Shown: positions 27,179-36,359 of the stretch, piece after piece
How positions within the stretch are numbered: the stretch's first letter is position 1
How the letters are laid out: the number at the start of each line of letters is the position of its first letter
From: an uncultured Campylobacter sp.
GTDB taxonomy: Bacteria; Campylobacterota; Campylobacteria; Campylobacterales; Campylobacteraceae
NCBI RefSeq assembly: GCF_937996225.1
Contig: NZ_CALKTC010000075.1
Span: 9,538-73,537, forward strand
DNA: 64,000 bases
Direction of reading: 5' to 3'
The notes under the pieces: model-generated
What the model was told of the DNA's origin: nothing
What the model saw: only the letters and a program-made list of their open reading frames with translations
Databases searched by the model: none
Made by a program: the position numbers and the translations under genes

Positions 27179-28732
27179 TTATTTGGCTATCTCGACCGCG
27201 CGAAGCTCGCGTATGACGTTAACTTTGATCTCGCCTGGGAATTGAACCTTATCTTGGATCTCTGAAGCGATCTCTTTAGCGACCAAAACCGCCTCGTCGT
27301 CGTTCATAAGCTTAGCGTTTGCGATAACGCGGATTTCGCGACCTGCGTTGATCGCGTAGGCTTGCTTGACGCCCGTTTTACTCATAGCGATCGCTTCGAT
27401 ATCGCTAACGCGCTTTAGATAGCTCTCTAGCACCTCTCGTCTAGCGCCCGGGCGCGCGGCACTTAGCGCGTCTGCGGCACAGACTGCCGCGCTTTCTACG
27501 CTGGTGGCCTCCTCGTGGCCGTGGTGGGCGTAAATCGCGTTTATCACTACCGGATGCTCTTTGTAGCGGCGGCAAACCTCGGCGCCAAGATCTACGTGCG
27601 AGCCCTCGTATTCGTGAGTTAGCGCCTTCCCGATGTCGTGAAGTAGGCCCGCTCGCTTGGCTAGCTTTTGATCTCCGCCCGTTTCTGCGGCGATGATGCC
27701 CGCAAGATGCGCGACCTCAAGGCTGTGCGCAAGGGCGTTCTGTCCGTAGCTGGCGCGAAATTTAAGCTTACCGATAAGTTTTAAAATTTCAGGATGAATT
27801 TTGCTAAGACCCAGATCCATTACAATATTTTCGCCCTCTTCGGCGATGCTAGCTTCAAATTCGTCGCTTACTTTTTTGTAGATATCCTCGATGCGCGCAG
27901 GTTGAATTCTGCCGTCCTCGATAAGAGTTTCGATGACGCGAACGGCGATGGCGCGACGGTAGAGGTTGTGAGAGCTTACGATGATCGCATTTGGGGTATC
28001 GTCGATGATAACGTCCACGCCCAGAGTCATCTCAAGCGCCTTTATATTGCGCCCCTCTTTGCCGATGATGCGACCTTTTAGCTCATCGTTTTTGATATTT
28101 ACGACGTTGATAAGTCGCTCTGCCGCAAACTCGCCTGCAAAGCGCGACGTAGCCTGCGCCAAAATATAATTCGCCTTTTTTCGCGCCTCTTTTTTGGCCT
28201 CCTCTTCATACTTTCGCACGATGTGAGCGATGTCGGTGCGGCTTTGCTCCTCGACCTTCTTAAGCACCTGAGCGCGCGCCTCGTCCTGCGTAAAGCCCGC
28301 CACGCGCTCCAAAACCTTAAGCGCTTCGGCTAGCTTCTCTTCATAGCTTTTCTTTAAATTTGAGCCCTCTTCGTAGAGGAATTTCGCCTCTTTTTTGGCG
28401 CTTTCGAGCTCTTTTTTGCTGTCTTTTAAAATTTCTTGCTCGGTTAGAAGCGCGTGCTCCTTTTTGCCGAGCTCGTCAAATTTAACGTTAAATTCTTTCT
28501 GTAGTTTGCTTGCTTTATCTTCGTATTTTTTTTTAGCTTCGAACTCCGCTTCCTGCACCGAAATTTTAGAATTTCGCAAGATGCCCTCGGCTTCAAATTC
28601 TATAGCTTTGGCTTTAGCTTTGGCTTGTTCGACGAAGAAATCGTAATTGGCGTTATTGATCTTTCTAGCTACTAAGTATCCTATGCCAGCGCCCACCGCA
28701 AGAGCGCACAAGGCGATTAAAATCTCTATCAT
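27179..28732 (-). CDS. rny: Rny, ribonuclease Y
   Basis: Membrane-bound endoribonuclease that starts mRNA decay. 517 residues: an N-terminal helix (LIALCALAVGAGIGYLVARK), a long coiled coil to about 190, a KH domain with IIGKEGRNIKALEM, and an HD domain with HSLEVAHLAGIIAAETGGD and LLHDIGKALTHEYEGSH, then YAHHGHEEATS. All metal ligands appear present. The first 68 nt overlap the end of the 5-FCL gene, an unusually long overlap. The order rny / 5-FCL / thioredoxin lipoprotein / ftsY is shared with C. jejuni. Confidence 0.95.
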   Translation of the reverse strand: MIEILIALCALAVGAGIGYLVARKINNANYDFFVEQAKAKAKAIEFEAEGILRNSKISVQEAEFEAKKKYEDKASKLQKEFNVKFDELGKKEHALLTEQEILKDSKKELESAKKEAKFLYEEGSNLKKSYEEKLAEALKVLERVAGFTQDEARAQVLKKVEEQSRTDIAHIVRKYEEEAKKEARKKANYILAQATSRFAGEFAAERLINVVNIKNDELKGRIIGKEGRNIKALEMTLGVDVIIDDTPNAIIVSSHNLYRRAIAVRVIETLIEDGRIQPARIEDIYKKVSDEFEASIAEEGENIVMDLGLSKIHPEILKLIGKLKFRASYGQNALAHSLEVAHLAGIIAAETGGDQKLAKRAGLLHDIGKALTHEYEGSHVDLGAEVCRRYKEHPVVINAIYAHHGHEEATSVESAAVCAADALSAARPGARREVLESYLKRVSDIEAIAMSKTGVKQAYAINAGREIRVIANAKLMNDDEAVLVAKEIASEIQDKVQFPGEIKVNVIRELRAVEIAK

Positions 28733-29282
28733 ACTTTCCTCTTTTTAGGTAATTTTGGCTCGGAGTTATGTAAAAATCACCCTTTACGTCGTGATCAAGC
28801 GATAAAATTTCGCTGCAAAAGCAGTCTTTTATACTCACGAACGCGATTGCGGGCTTAAGCTTCAGACCTGAAAAAAACATATCGTAAAATCCTTTCCCAT
28901 GTCCTATTCTAGCCATTGCGCCATCCACTCCGATAGCTGGAACCACGGCTAGATCGACCTTTTTAAAATACCCGTTTTGCGGAAGCGTCTGTCGCAACCC
29001 AAAGCGCGAAATTTTAAAAGGCTGGCGCAATCTTACCATTTTTAAACTAATATCCACCATAAACGGAACGTAAAATTCGCAGCTTTTTGATAGCTTTTTT
29101 CTTAAAATCAAAACGTTCGGCTCGTAACTCATCGGCAAAAATATTAAAATTTTACGCGCTTTTAAAAATTTTATCAGCCGTTCCAGCCGCCATAAAAGTG
29201 CGTAATGCTCGCATCTAGCCGCTCGCGCGGTGTGAGATTTTAGACGCGATTTGCAAATTGCTCTAAATTCATTCTTTTGCAT
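28665..29282 (-). CDS. 5-formyltetrahydrofolate cyclo-ligase
   Basis: ATP-dependent conversion of 5-formyl-THF to 5,10-methenyl-THF. 205 residues with the family's ILIFLPMSYEPNV, PAIGVDGAMARIGHGKGFYDMF (the Gly-x-Gly-Lys-Gly-x-Tyr-Asp nucleotide site) and a Lys/Arg-rich N-terminus. The last 20 or so residues (RSCGGRWHRILSS) are encoded inside rny and look unlike the family; an earlier stop may have been lost. It is divergent from the thioredoxin-like lipoprotein. Confidence 0.85.
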   Translation of the reverse strand: MQKNEFRAICKSRLKSHTARAARCEHYALLWRLERLIKFLKARKILIFLPMSYEPNVLILRKKLSKSCEFYVPFMVDISLKMVRLRQPFKISRFGLRQTLPQNGYFKKVDLAVVPAIGVDGAMARIGHGKGFYDMFFSGLKLKPAIAFVSIKDCFCSEILSLDHDVKGDFYITPSQNYLKRGKYDRDFNRLVRSCGGRWHRILSS

Positions 29283-29330
29283 AGCTTAAGCCTTTTATAA
29301 AATTTTAACGCTTATTTTAGCTAGTTTTTG

Positions 29331-29336
29331 TATAAT
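29331..29336 (+). promoter_or_regulatory. -10 box ahead of the thioredoxin-like lipoprotein gene
   Basis: TATAAT preceded by a run of T, 26 nt before the ATG at 29363. TAAGG near 29351 serves as ribosome-binding site. It should drive the lipoprotein and ftsY together. Confidence 0.6.
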
Positions 29337-29362
29337 CTTGCGATTAAATTTTAAGGTTTATT

Positions 29363-29944
29363 ATGAAATTTCGTTTTTTTCTAGCGCTTTTTACGGCTGT
29401 TTTATTTCTTGTGGGTTGCGGCGATGATGAGGATAAAAAATCAAGCGATACCCCGACCGAGGCCAACGCCACGCAGCCGCAGTCCGAAACCGAAGCCGTA
29501 ATCCAGGTCGATTATACCGCTCCTTTTACACTTCAGCTAAGTAACGGAAAAATTTTAAATATGCAAAAGACAAAGCAAGGCTTTCATATCGATAACAACT
29601 CCACCGTGACGCTATTTACATTTTTTACGCCGTGGTGCGACGCCTGCGCCGTGCAGGTAAGCGCGCTAAATGCCGCCAAACAAGCCTACTCCGGCAAGCT
29701 TGACATAATCGGCGTGATGATCGGTGATGCAAATTTAGACGATGCAAAAAATTATGCAAGCGCGCACGAGGTAAATTACGCGATCGCTTACGGCGAAGGG
29801 ACGGACTTTTTTACAAAGGCGTTAGGCGGCATAAACGAAGTGCCGTATATGGCGATATACGACGAAAAGGGCGAGTTTAGCGCGCAGTATTTCGGGCTGA
29901 TGCCGGAAGAAATTTTAATGACCGAATTGGAGAAAATTTTCTGA
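29363..29944 (+). CDS. TlpA/ResA-like thioredoxin lipoprotein
   Basis: 193 residues. Lipoprotein signal ending FLVGC (Cys about 20), a Ser/Thr/Glu-rich spacer of about 30 residues, then a thioredoxin fold with active site FFTPWCDACAVQ and the cis-Pro in EVPYMAIYD. It should act as a thiol-disulfide reductase on the periplasmic side, for instance in cytochrome c or disulfide maintenance. The stop codon overlaps the ftsY start by one base (TGATG), so the two genes are coupled; the same pairing occurs in C. jejuni. Confidence 0.88.
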   Translation: MKFRFFLALFTAVLFLVGCGDDEDKKSSDTPTEANATQPQSETEAVIQVDYTAPFTLQLSNGKILNMQKTKQGFHIDNNSTVTLFTFFTPWCDACAVQVSALNAAKQAYSGKLDIIGVMIGDANLDDAKNYASAHEVNYAIAYGEGTDFFTKALGGINEVPYMAIYDEKGEFSAQYFGLMPEEILMTELEKIF

Positions 29945-30807
29945 TGTTCGAATTTTTTAAAAAAGGGCTTAGCAAGACCATAGACGCGATGCGAGGCGCG
30001 AAAAGCGAAGATAAAATTTCAAAAGAAATCCTAGAAGAGATGCTACTTGAAGCCGACGTAGGCTACGAGCTTGTAGAAGAGATTTTAGAAAAACTTCCCG
30101 CAAAAAAGCTAGTCGCTAAAGATGATCTCAAGGACATTTTGAAGAACTATTTCGATTACGAGATCGCTAAACCCGCGGATGAGAAGCCCTTCGTAGAGCT
30201 CATCATCGGCGTAAACGGCGCGGGCAAAACTACAACAACCGCAAAGCTTGCAAATTTATATAAAAATAGCGGTCAGAGCGTGATTTTAGGCGCATGCGAC
30301 ACCTTTCGCGCGGGCGCAGTCGAGCAGTTGCGCAAATGGGCGCAAATTCTAAATCTACCGATCGTAGCTACCGCGCAAGGGCACGATCCCGCAGCCGTGG
30401 CGTTTGACACCGTAAGCTCGGCAAGTGCCAAAAACATCGATCGCGTCCTGATCGACACCGCCGGACGCCTGCAAAACCAGAAAAATTTAGCCGCAGAGCT
30501 AAGCAAGATCGTGCGCATCTGCGACCGCGCAAAAAGCGGCGCACCGCACCGAAAGATCATCGTGCTTGACGCAACTCAGGGCAATCACAGCGTCGCGCAA
30601 GCCAGGGCATTCAACGAGATCGTAAAGCTCGACGGCATCATCATCACGAAGCTCGACGGCACCCCCAAAGGCGGCGCACTTTTCGCCATAGCGCGCGAAC
30701 TGCGACTGCCGATACTTTTCGTCGGCGTGGGCGAGCGGATGGAAGATTTGGCGGAATTTAACTCGGATGAGTTCGTAGAAACGCTTGTGGAGGGAATTTA
30801 CGCTTAA
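29944..30807 (+). CDS. ftsY: FtsY, signal recognition particle receptor
   Basis: SRP GTPase that docks ribosome-SRP complexes at the membrane. 287 residues: NG domain with G1 [31 protein letters not shown]3 [10 protein letters not shown]4 [10 protein letters not shown] and the closing [12 protein letters not shown]. The acidic N-terminal A domain is nearly absent, as usual in this group. It is translated in tight coupling with the lipoprotein upstream. Confidence 0.95.
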   Translation: MFEFFKKGLSKTIDAMRGAKSEDKISKEILEEMLLEADVGYELVEEILEKLPAKKLVAKDDLKDILKNYFDYEIAKPADEKPFVELIIGVNGAGKTTTTAKLANLYKNSGQSVILGACDTFRAGAVEQLRKWAQILNLPIVATAQGHDPAAVAFDTVSSASAKNIDRVLIDTAGRLQNQKNLAAELSKIVRICDRAKSGAPHRKIIVLDATQGNHSVAQARAFNEIVKLDGIIITKLDGTPKGGALFAIARELRLPILFVGVGERMEDLAEFNSDEFVETLVEGIYA

Positions 30808-31037
30808 GCTCTACGTAAATTTACATATTCTCGCCGAACAAGCTTAAATTTTATGCGCCGAAATACTCGGCAAATTTTGCCGCTTTATTATCTTAGAATA
30901 AATTTTGCTTAAAATTTTACGATTTTCGTTTAGGATTTTGCAAAATTTTAGCTCACGCACCGCATAAAAACGCGCTCGCCCACGTCCATTCGCACCAAAA
31001 TATGTAAAATTCCTCCGCCATCAGCAAAGCAGCGCGC

Positions 31038-31490
31038 TTATAAGAATTCCTCAATGATTTCAAGCTGTTTAAATTTTACGGTTATCCTCTGCTCGCTCGC
31101 AAAGATAAAATCATACTCGCAAACGCCTCTAGGCTTTAGCGAAAATTGATGAACTATCAGATCGTTGTTTTTAAAGCTCTTGTCCTCCGTTTTAAAGCGG
31201 ACGGCTAGGACGTTTTTGAAAACAAATTTAAAATTTCTATCTCGGTAGGGCGATAAAAATTTCATCGTTAATTTATCTTCATTTTTTAAAATAGCAAATT
31301 TAAATTCAGTCAAAACGGCGTCGTGAAGGGTTTCTTTCATACTGAACAGATACCTTTTCGGATCCGAGACAAACTGCCTGATAGGCTTTGCTATTTCGTT
31401 TTCATTCTTGCGAAGCGACTTAAAATAATCGTCAAAATACCAAATATCGCCCCTTCTTTTTATTTTCGCCGTGATCATCCGTCCGTCCAT
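31038..31490 (-). CDS. Unknown 150-residue protein
   Basis: No family recognised. It is rich in Lys, Phe and Asp/Glu, without signal or membrane segments; regions such as GDIWYFDDYFKSLRK and PRGVCEYDFIFASEQRITVKFKQLEI suggest a mainly beta fold, of the kind seen among small immunity proteins, but that is only an impression. The start is uncertain: ATG at 31490 or a second ATG four codons on. It sits alone between ftsY and the DUF1963-like gene, 24 nt after the latter's stop, and so may be its partner. Confidence 0.55.
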   Translation of the reverse strand: MDGRMITAKIKRRGDIWYFDDYFKSLRKNENEIAKPIRQFVSDPKRYLFSMKETLHDAVLTEFKFAILKNEDKLTMKFLSPYRDRNFKFVFKNVLAVRFKTEDKSFKNNDLIVHQFSLKPRGVCEYDFIFASEQRITVKFKQLEIIEEFL

Positions 31491-31514
31491 TTGCGCGTTT
31501 TTCTTAAATTTTAC

Positions 31515-33281
31515 TCACGTGCACTGCATAAAAAATGCGCTCACCCGCGTTCGCTCGCACCAAAACACATATAAAATCCCGCCGCTGCCGAACAACAGCT
31601 CGCCGCCTTGCTCGCAGCTTGGAAGCTCGCTGTCAAGCTGCATCAAAAACTCCATCTTTTCGCCGCATATCGGACACGTCGGCACCAAGGCACCCTGTAT
31701 CCACGAAGGCTCGCCGCCGATGCGCGCGAGGTTTTGCCTGCTGTTTGACATCCCCCAGTCCTGAGCCGCCCAGCGCGCGGGCGTAGGCGCAAGCGCGACC
31801 TCGCACTCCTTTATCGGCTCGTCCTGCACGTATTCGACCTGCGTCCGCTCGCCGATACGTCGCGGCATACCCTGCGCGTCGTGCTCGTAAAAGACTACCT
31901 CGCCCTCGTTTATCTCTCTAACATGCGCGGCGAGGGTTAGGCACGGCAGCGAGCACATGGGCAAGTCACGGGGCAGCGGATCAAGCGTGATGAGATGAAA
32001 TAGCGGATTTTGCGCATCGCCGTCCACCTCGTCCAAAACCCCGCTTAGCTTATATCCAGCCTCGCCGTTCTCAAGCCGCCAGGTCGGATGGTGCTTCGCC
32101 AGATGCGGCGCATAGGGCGCGCCGAAATAGCCGCGCGGAAAGATTATGTGATATACGCGCTGGCCGCAGTATCTTTTGAGCCTGAATTTCTCGCCGCCAA
32201 AGCAAATTTCATCGTTCGGTGCTTTTTGTGATTTGTCGGCGGCTGGCTCGTTTGAGTTAAATTTAGAGCTATGTTCAGCCGCGCTCGCTTTAAAATTTTG
32301 GCTCGCTGCCGATTTTAACTCGCCAGCGTTAAATTTAACGGCGCTTGCCGCATTGCACGCTTCATCTAAATTTTTGCGCGATAGATCGCACTCATCCGCT
32401 TGCAGCGACGCTGAAGTAGCGCCGTCCGGCTCGTTTGACATCCGCGATACGTCGCGCTCGCCAGGTTGGGTTTGCTTGGCGCCGCCGCATTTGCCCGCAT
32501 CCATTTTTAAAATTTCATCCGCCGCTTGAGCTTCGCCGTCTGCGTCAAATTTAACCCGCTCAAAGGTAAATCCCACGGCCTCCAGCCAATAGCCGATATA
32601 CTCAAGCAGATCGAACGGACGGTCGAAAAAATCCTCTGCAAGCGCAAACTCACAGGCAAATTTTACGTTTCGCGGATCGCGGGTTTGCAGCAGGCAGCTA
32701 AAAATTTTTTGCTTATCGTCTCTGCTCGTCTGCGGATCCGCAAGCCTCTCGCGCCAGATTTGCGAGCTCTCGTAACTAAGCCCGCGCCACGGATACTCCG
32801 CGTAATACGCGCTCTCGTTCGGCTGTAATTTAAAAAGCTCGCCAAGATACTGGTGCAAAAGCGGTGCGAACTCGAGACTTGCCGCAGCGATGACCTCTTC
32901 GGCGTTTTTCCAGCGTGCGCTTTTTTCATCTTTGTCGCGTTGCCGTGTGCTTTTGCCCGTGCATTCGTCCGTCCGCGCATTCTCTTCCGTCTGGATCGCG
33001 CTTTTGCTCTGCTGCGTTTCGCGCTCCTCTGCCGCCTCCTCGCGCAAAATTTCAACCGCCGTGGCGATCAGAGCTTTAAAATCCTCCTTGCCTACATAGC
33101 CCAGAACGTCCTTTAGCAGCGTGCCGCCCTCTTGCTGCCCGCGCAGCAGGCTATCCGCTAGCGCAAAATACGCCGCCGCATCACCTTGCAGCCACCAAAA
33201 CCGCTCGTATAAATTAGGCATACTAAAGCCGTCGCGTTCGAAATCTCGCGCTAAATTTAGCGCCTCATCCCGTTTATCCAT
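31515..33281 (-). CDS. DUF1963 (YwqG-like) protein with two charged/low-complexity inserts
   Basis: 588 residues. The C-terminal third has the YwqG/DUF1963 landmarks: NSRQNLARIGGEPSWIQ, CPICGEKMEFLMQLDSE, GSGGILYVFWCERT and a final FFMQC. The N-terminal half is helical (LYERFWWLQGDAAAYFALADSLL) and may be a repeat-type scaffold. Residues 82-125 are highly charged, and 248-357 form an island with KFNAGELKSAASQNF and similar. The function of DUF1963 proteins is unknown; some lie near contact-dependent toxins. AAGGA lies 8 nt before the ATG at 33281. Confidence 0.65.
   Translation of the reverse strand: MDKRDEALNLARDFERDGFSMPNLYERFWWLQGDAAAYFALADSLLRGQQEGGTLLKDVLGYVGKEDFKALIATAVEILREEAAEERETQQSKSAIQTEENARTDECTGKSTRQRDKDEKSARWKNAEEVIAAASLEFAPLLHQYLGELFKLQPNESAYYAEYPWRGLSYESSQIWRERLADPQTSRDDKQKIFSCLLQTRDPRNVKFACEFALAEDFFDRPFDLLEYIGYWLEAVGFTFERVKFDADGEAQAADEILKMDAGKCGGAKQTQPGERDVSRMSNEPDGATSASLQADECDLSRKNLDEACNAASAVKFNAGELKSAASQNFKASAAEHSSKFNSNEPAADKSQKAPNDEICFGGEKFRLKRYCGQRVYHIIFPRGYFGAPYAPHLAKHHPTWRLENGEAGYKLSGVLDEVDGDAQNPLFHLITLDPLPRDLPMCSLPCLTLAAHVREINEGEVVFYEHDAQGMPRRIGERTQVEYVQDEPIKECEVALAPTPARWAAQDWGMSNSRQNLARIGGEPSWIQGALVPTCPICGEKMEFLMQLDSELPSCEQGGELLFGSGGILYVFWCERTRVSAFFMQCT
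32211..32540 (-). repeat. Ala/Ser/Asn-rich coding island in the DUF1963-like gene
   Basis: Codons about 248-357, between a helical N-terminal part and the YwqG-like domain. It contains AAATTT-type words (AVKFNAGEL, SSKFNSNEP). It is less Asn-rich than the islands in the Fe-S protein or PglB genes. Confidence 0.5.
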
Positions 33282-33421
33282 CTTATTTCCTTTTGCGATT
33301 TTATTTTGATAATTTTATCGTAAATTTAAGTTAAATTTTGAAGGCGGCTTATTTTATATGTCAAAATTCCGGCAAAAATGTGAAAAATTAAATTCGGTGG
33401 CGAATTAAAATTTAGAAGTGT

Positions 33422-33443
33422 GCCGAGCCCCGTAGAGCCCGGC
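33422..33443 (-). terminator. Hairpin with UACG tetraloop downstream of brnQ
   Basis: On the minus strand GCCGGGCTC-TACG-GGGCTCGGC forms a 9-bp stem with two G-T pairs and a C(UACG)G loop, 24 nt after the brnQ stop. A T tract is missing, so it may be a weak terminator or a 3'-end stabiliser. Confidence 0.5.
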
Positions 33444-33467
33444 TAAATTTTAAAATAGCTCTTAAAT

Positions 33468-34799
33468 TTAAAAGCTATCGTCTCTTTTTTCAAAGATCAG
33501 ATGCAGCACGTAGGTCACGGCGAAGGTCACGGTGCTAGGCACGATCCAGCCAAGCATCGAATCGTAAAACGGCATTTTCTTTACGATAAACGTAACAAGC
33601 GGCACAGAAATCCCCAAAATATCAAGTCCGTTTATGACGCCCTCGACTACGCAGACATAGACGCAGGCGCGGTAAATCAGCTTGCTTGAATCGATCCACG
33701 GATTGATCAGCGAGAGGATTATCAGCATGATCGAGATCGGGTAGATTGCGACGAGGACCGGGATGGAGCCTTTGATGATGGTCGTAAGGCCGAAATTTGC
33801 GACTCCAAAGCCGATCACGCACCAAGCGATCGCCCAGGTTTTGTATTTGATCTTGCCTTTCGTAAGCTCTTCAAAGTATTCGCTAGCCGAGCTTATAAGA
33901 CCCAGCGTCGTGGTGATGCAGGCTAGGAAAAACGCGCTGCCTAGGATCACGACGCCCACTCTTCCGAAGTAATGATCACTTACTCGCGACAGAAGCTCTG
34001 CTCCGTTTATATTCGGCGTATCCTTAAAAAGCTCCGCGGAGGTCGCGCCCAGATAGCCCAGCATAAAATATATCGTCATCAGTATGACGCCAGACATCAT
34101 TCCCGCTTTTATGGTAGAGGTGACGAGGTGCTTCTCGTCGCTAACGCCGGTTGCTTTAATGGCGTTAATTACGATGATGCCGAATGCTAGCGACGCAAGC
34201 GCGTCCATAGTCTGATAACCCTCTACGAAGCCCTTTGCTGCGGCGTGATCAACGTACTCGCCGCTAGGGGCGACGAAGCTTCCGATCGGAAACAAAAATC
34301 CCGCGCCGAAAAGTAGCAAAATAAGCGCCAAAAGTATCGGCGTAAGGTATTTTCCTAGCAGATCGACGAGCTTTGAAGGGTTCATACAGATGTAATAGTT
34401 CAGCGCAAAATATGCCGCAGAATAAACAAATAGCCAAATTTGAAGGCTATCTTGCCCGATAAAAGGCTTAATAGCTATGTCAAAAGGCATATTCGCCGCG
34501 CGTGGTATCGCAAAAAGAGGCCCGATCGTAAGATATAAAAGCGCGGTAAAAACAAACGCAAACACCGGATCTATGCGGCGCACCAGACTCTGAAGCCCCT
34601 TGGCACGCGCAATGCCTGCGACGCCGAGCACCGGCAGAAGCACCGCCGTAGCACAAAAAAACATTATCGCGACATAAAAATTCTGTCCGGAATCCTTACC
34701 TAAGCCCGGCGGAAAAATAAAATTTCCCGCACCGAAAAACATCGCAAACAGCGTAAGCGATATCGTCAAAAACTGGCTTCTACTAAGCTTGCCCTTCAT
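33468..34799 (-). CDS. brnQ: BrnQ, branched-chain amino acid:cation symporter
   Basis: 443 residues with about 12 hydrophobic helices. LIVCS family start: FLTISLTLFAMFFGAGNFIFPPGLG, then GVAGIARAKGLQSLVRRIDPVFAFVFT, TLDALASLAFGIIVINAIK-type segment and PWIDSSKLIYRA. It imports Leu, Ile and Val with Na+ or H+. It stands alone, divergent from radA, with its own -10 box at 34832-34837 and AAGG before the ATG. Confidence 0.9.
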   Translation of the reverse strand: MKGKLSRSQFLTISLTLFAMFFGAGNFIFPPGLGKDSGQNFYVAIMFFCATAVLLPVLGVAGIARAKGLQSLVRRIDPVFAFVFTALLYLTIGPLFAIPRAANMPFDIAIKPFIGQDSLQIWLFVYSAAYFALNYYICMNPSKLVDLLGKYLTPILLALILLLFGAGFLFPIGSFVAPSGEYVDHAAAKGFVEGYQTMDALASLAFGIIVINAIKATGVSDEKHLVTSTIKAGMMSGVILMTIYFMLGYLGATSAELFKDTPNINGAELLSRVSDHYFGRVGVVILGSAFFLACITTTLGLISSASEYFEELTKGKIKYKTWAIAWCVIGFGVANFGLTTIIKGSIPVLVAIYPISIMLIILSLINPWIDSSKLIYRACVYVCVVEGVINGLDILGISVPLVTFIVKKMPFYDSMLGWIVPSTVTFAVTYVLHLIFEKRDDSF

Positions 34800-34831
34800 C
34801 TTAAACCTTCTTTAAATAAAGTGAAATTTGT

Positions 34832-34837
34832 ATTATA
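34832..34837 (-). promoter_or_regulatory. -10 box for brnQ
   Basis: TATAAT on the minus strand, 32 nt before the ATG at 34799. Confidence 0.5.
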
Positions 34838-34955
34838 GTTATAAATGTTTAAAACATATTTAAATTTAGCTCAAATTTAGCTGCAAATCCTCCCTCTCGT
34901 GATTTTTGATCTCGCAAACAGCGCGCGGGACGGCTAAAATTTTAAAAATTTTAAG

Positions 34956-34961
34956 TATAAT
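34956..34961 (+). promoter_or_regulatory. -10 box for radA
   Basis: TATAAT preceded by AT-rich AAATTTTAAG. GAGGAATAAAG is the ribosome-binding region just ahead of the ATG at 35010. Confidence 0.5.
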
Positions 34962-35009
34962 TTCGCGAAATTCAAGGCTAAATTTAGACAAAATGAACGA
35001 GGAATAAAG

Positions 35010-36359
35010 ATGGCGAAGATTAAAACTACGATTTTTGAGTGCCAGCACTGCGGCAATCAGCAAAGCAGATGGCTCGGCAGATGCCCAGACTGCGGCGCAT
35101 TCGATAGCTTCGTCGAGCTCAAGCCCGCTCAGATCAAAGCGCTAAAAGAGATCGAGGGCGAGCTTGCCCGCACCTCGTCCGCAAGCGCCAAAGCGATCAG
35201 CGAGATACAGATCGAGCAAATTTCGCGCATCAACACCAAAGATAGCGAGCTAAATTTAGTCCTCGGAGGAGGCGTCGTGGAGGGCTCGCTCGTGCTAATC
35301 GGTGGCAGCCCCGGCATCGGAAAATCCACGCTGCTGCTTAAAATCGCGGCAAATTTAGCAAGCGGCGGCCGCGCCGTGCTTTACGTAAGCGGCGAGGAGA
35401 GCGCCAGCCAGATCAAAATGCGTGCGCAGCGGCTTGGCGCGATAAGCGAGCAGCTGTTTTTGCTCACCGAGATAAATCTGGGCGCCGTGCTTGAAGAGAT
35501 CGAGCGCAGGGATTATAAATTTATCGTTATCGACAGCATCCAGACGCTTTTTAGCGACAAAGTCCCCTCCGCGCCGGGCTCGATCACGCAGGTGCGCGAG
35601 ATCACGTTTGAGCTGATGCGACTTGCCAAAGCGCGCGGGATTTCGATCTTCATCATCGGCCACATCACCAAAGAGGGCTCGATCGCGGGCCCGCGCATAC
35701 TAGAGCATATGGTGGACGTGGTGCTGTATTTCGAGGGCGATGCGAGCAAACAGCTTAGAATTTTGCGCGGTTTTAAAAACCGCTTTGGAGCTACAAGCGA
35801 GGTGGGGATTTTCGAGATGGGGCCGCACGGGCTCGTCAGCGCCAAGGATGTCGCGAGTAAATTTTTCACGCGCGGCAAGGCGGTAAGCGGCTCGGCGATC
35901 ACGATCACGATGGAGGGCACGCGCGCGCTCGTCGTAGAGATCCAAGCGCTCGTGTGCGAGAGCGGCTATCCGAAGCGTAGCGCCACGGGCTTTGATAAAA
36001 ACCGCCTCGATATGCTTCTAGCGCTACTTGATCGCAAGCTTGAGATCGGGCTTGGCGGATACGACGTCTTCGTAAACGTAAGCGGCGGCGTAAAAATCAC
36101 CGAAACGGCGTGCGATCTAGCCGTCGTCGCGGCGATCGTAAGCAGCTTCAAAAATCGCCCGATCAGCAAAGAGAGCGTCTTCATCGGCGAGGTGAGCCTA
36201 AACGGCGAGATCAGAGAGATCTTCAACCTCGATGCGCGCCTGAAAGAAGCCGCGATGCAGAAATTTAAAAACGCGATCGTCCCGATGAAGCCGCAAAACG
36301 CGCAGGGACTTAAAATTTTTCACGCCACCGAGATCACGCAAATTTTAGATTGGATGTGA
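35010..36359 (+). CDS. radA: RadA/Sms, branch-migration ATPase
   Basis: Repair protein that helps RecA-driven recombination by branch migration. 449 residues: an N-terminal zinc finger CQHCGNQQSRWLGRCPDC (residues 10-27), Walker A GGSPGIGKSTLLL, Walker B FIVIDSIQT, the RadA-specific KNRFGAT, and a C-terminal Lon-protease-like domain (GYDVFVNVSGGVKITET, IGEVSLNGEIREI). In C. jejuni radA is next to ftsY; here brnQ and two unknown genes lie between them. Confidence 0.95.
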   Translation: MAKIKTTIFECQHCGNQQSRWLGRCPDCGAFDSFVELKPAQIKALKEIEGELARTSSASAKAISEIQIEQISRINTKDSELNLVLGGGVVEGSLVLIGGSPGIGKSTLLLKIAANLASGGRAVLYVSGEESASQIKMRAQRLGAISEQLFLLTEINLGAVLEEIERRDYKFIVIDSIQTLFSDKVPSAPGSITQVREITFELMRLAKARGISIFIIGHITKEGSIAGPRILEHMVDVVLYFEGDASKQLRILRGFKNRFGATSEVGIFEMGPHGLVSAKDVASKFFTRGKAVSGSAITITMEGTRALVVEIQALVCESGYPKRSATGFDKNRLDMLLALLDRKLEIGLGGYDVFVNVSGGVKITETACDLAVVAAIVSSFKNRPISKESVFIGEVSLNGEIREIFNLDARLKEAAMQKFKNAIVPMKPQNAQGLKIFHATEITQILDWM

